Origin: Methylococcus mesophilus
Lineage (GTDB): Bacteria > Pseudomonadota > Gammaproteobacteria > Methylococcales > Methylococcaceae
Reading direction: 5' to 3'
DNA length: 64,000 bases
Assembly: GCF_026247885.1 (NCBI RefSeq)
Contig: NZ_CP110921.1
Location: 3,851,501 to 3,915,500, forward strand
Below, piece after piece: positions 63,734-64,000 of this stretch (position 1 is the stretch's first letter; each line of letters opens with the position of its first letter). The notes under the pieces are model-generated. The model worked only from the letters and a program-made list of their open reading frames with translations. It ran no database searches and was not told the origin of the DNA. The translations under genes were made by a program, and so were the position numbers.

Positions 63734-64000
63734 GGCGTTGACCTGCCCGATAAATCAAAAAATTGCGGGGGATCCGATCTGTCTTCCGCAGGACGAATGT
63801 GCGAAAGCATTTACTGCTCCAAATGTAGTCAACAATCTCGAAAAAGCCAGTTATCCGGTTAGTCGGCCATGGCGCAATGCCGGGCTATAGCTTGTGTCCC
63901 CTGGATTCGGTCCGTCCCTTCGTTTTTCCTGAGGCATAGGGGGCGTGCGATTTCTCGGGCGGCGAATTACGTCCGTGTCGGTCGGGTTGGGAACAGTGCG
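63734..64000. other. intergenic region at the right edge
   Basis: No convincing gene or RNA is seen in these 267 bases. It likely contains the promoter of the WecA-like gene. Confidence 0.4.

Overview
This 64 kb window is GC-rich, almost fully coding, bacterial chromosome with no phage, IS element or CRISPR array visible. The gene set (Xps-type type II secretion cluster, bioBFHCD operon, cytochrome bd with CydX, OpgD, SmbP-like protein) points to a gammaproteobacterium. The mixture resembles a Methylococcus-type methanotroph, but that is inference from protein resemblance, since no methane-oxidation gene lies here.

Layout. 0-2.7 kb: an inactive-transglutaminase/7TM membrane protein coupled to an ATP-grasp ligase. 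3-7.3 kb: phosphate uptake (pstC-pstA-pstB-phoU, no pstS). 7.5-9.6 kb: a DAHP synthase followed 4 bp later by a fused ThiS-ThiG. 9.6-17.8 kb: SmbP-like protein, two PhoX/DUF839 secreted proteins, a lipoprotein of unknown function, an EcsC-DUF5132-HMA2-like trio and a CAX exchanger. 18-22.9 kb: tRNA-Gly(CCC), a CinA-like protein, an AEC permease, pyrF, a UreH/TauE-like membrane protein and a PspF-like sigma-54 activator. 22.9-26.7 kb: feoAB behind a Fur-box-like site, argG, and the remnant of a possible multicopper oxidase. 26.7-33.5 kb: a FisR-like sigma-54 activator divergent from a persulfide dioxygenase, a sulfite-exporter-like permease and cydP-A-B-X. 33.5-38.9 kb: alkB, opgD, a TauE/SafE protein, a TVP38 protein, hisC and a small membrane protein. 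39.4-50.5 kb: an eleven-gene type II secretion cluster in the order E-F-G-H-I-J-K-L-M-N-D. 50.5-55.9 kb: comF, a small composite repeat, and bioBFHCD. 56-64 kb: a Met/His-rich secreted protein, a beta-CASP nuclease, an unidentified secreted protein, Nif3, a PaaK-like adenylate-forming enzyme, a DJ-1/PfpI protein divergent from a TetR regulator, and a WecA/MraY-family transferase.

The most interesting ensemble is 26.7-33.1 kb. A sigma-54 activator, a matching palindrome and a -24/-12 promoter precede persulfide dioxygenase, a sulfite-exporter-like permease, a possible 39-residue ORF and cytochrome bd. It reads as a sulfide/persulfide response coupled to a sulfide-tolerant terminal oxidase. Other points worth following are the ThiS-ThiG fusion that buries the ThiS Gly-Gly end, the EcsC-DUF5132-HMA2-like trio, an intrinsic terminator inside the secretion cluster, a terminator-like hairpin in the pyrF leader, and the composite repeat upstream of bioB.
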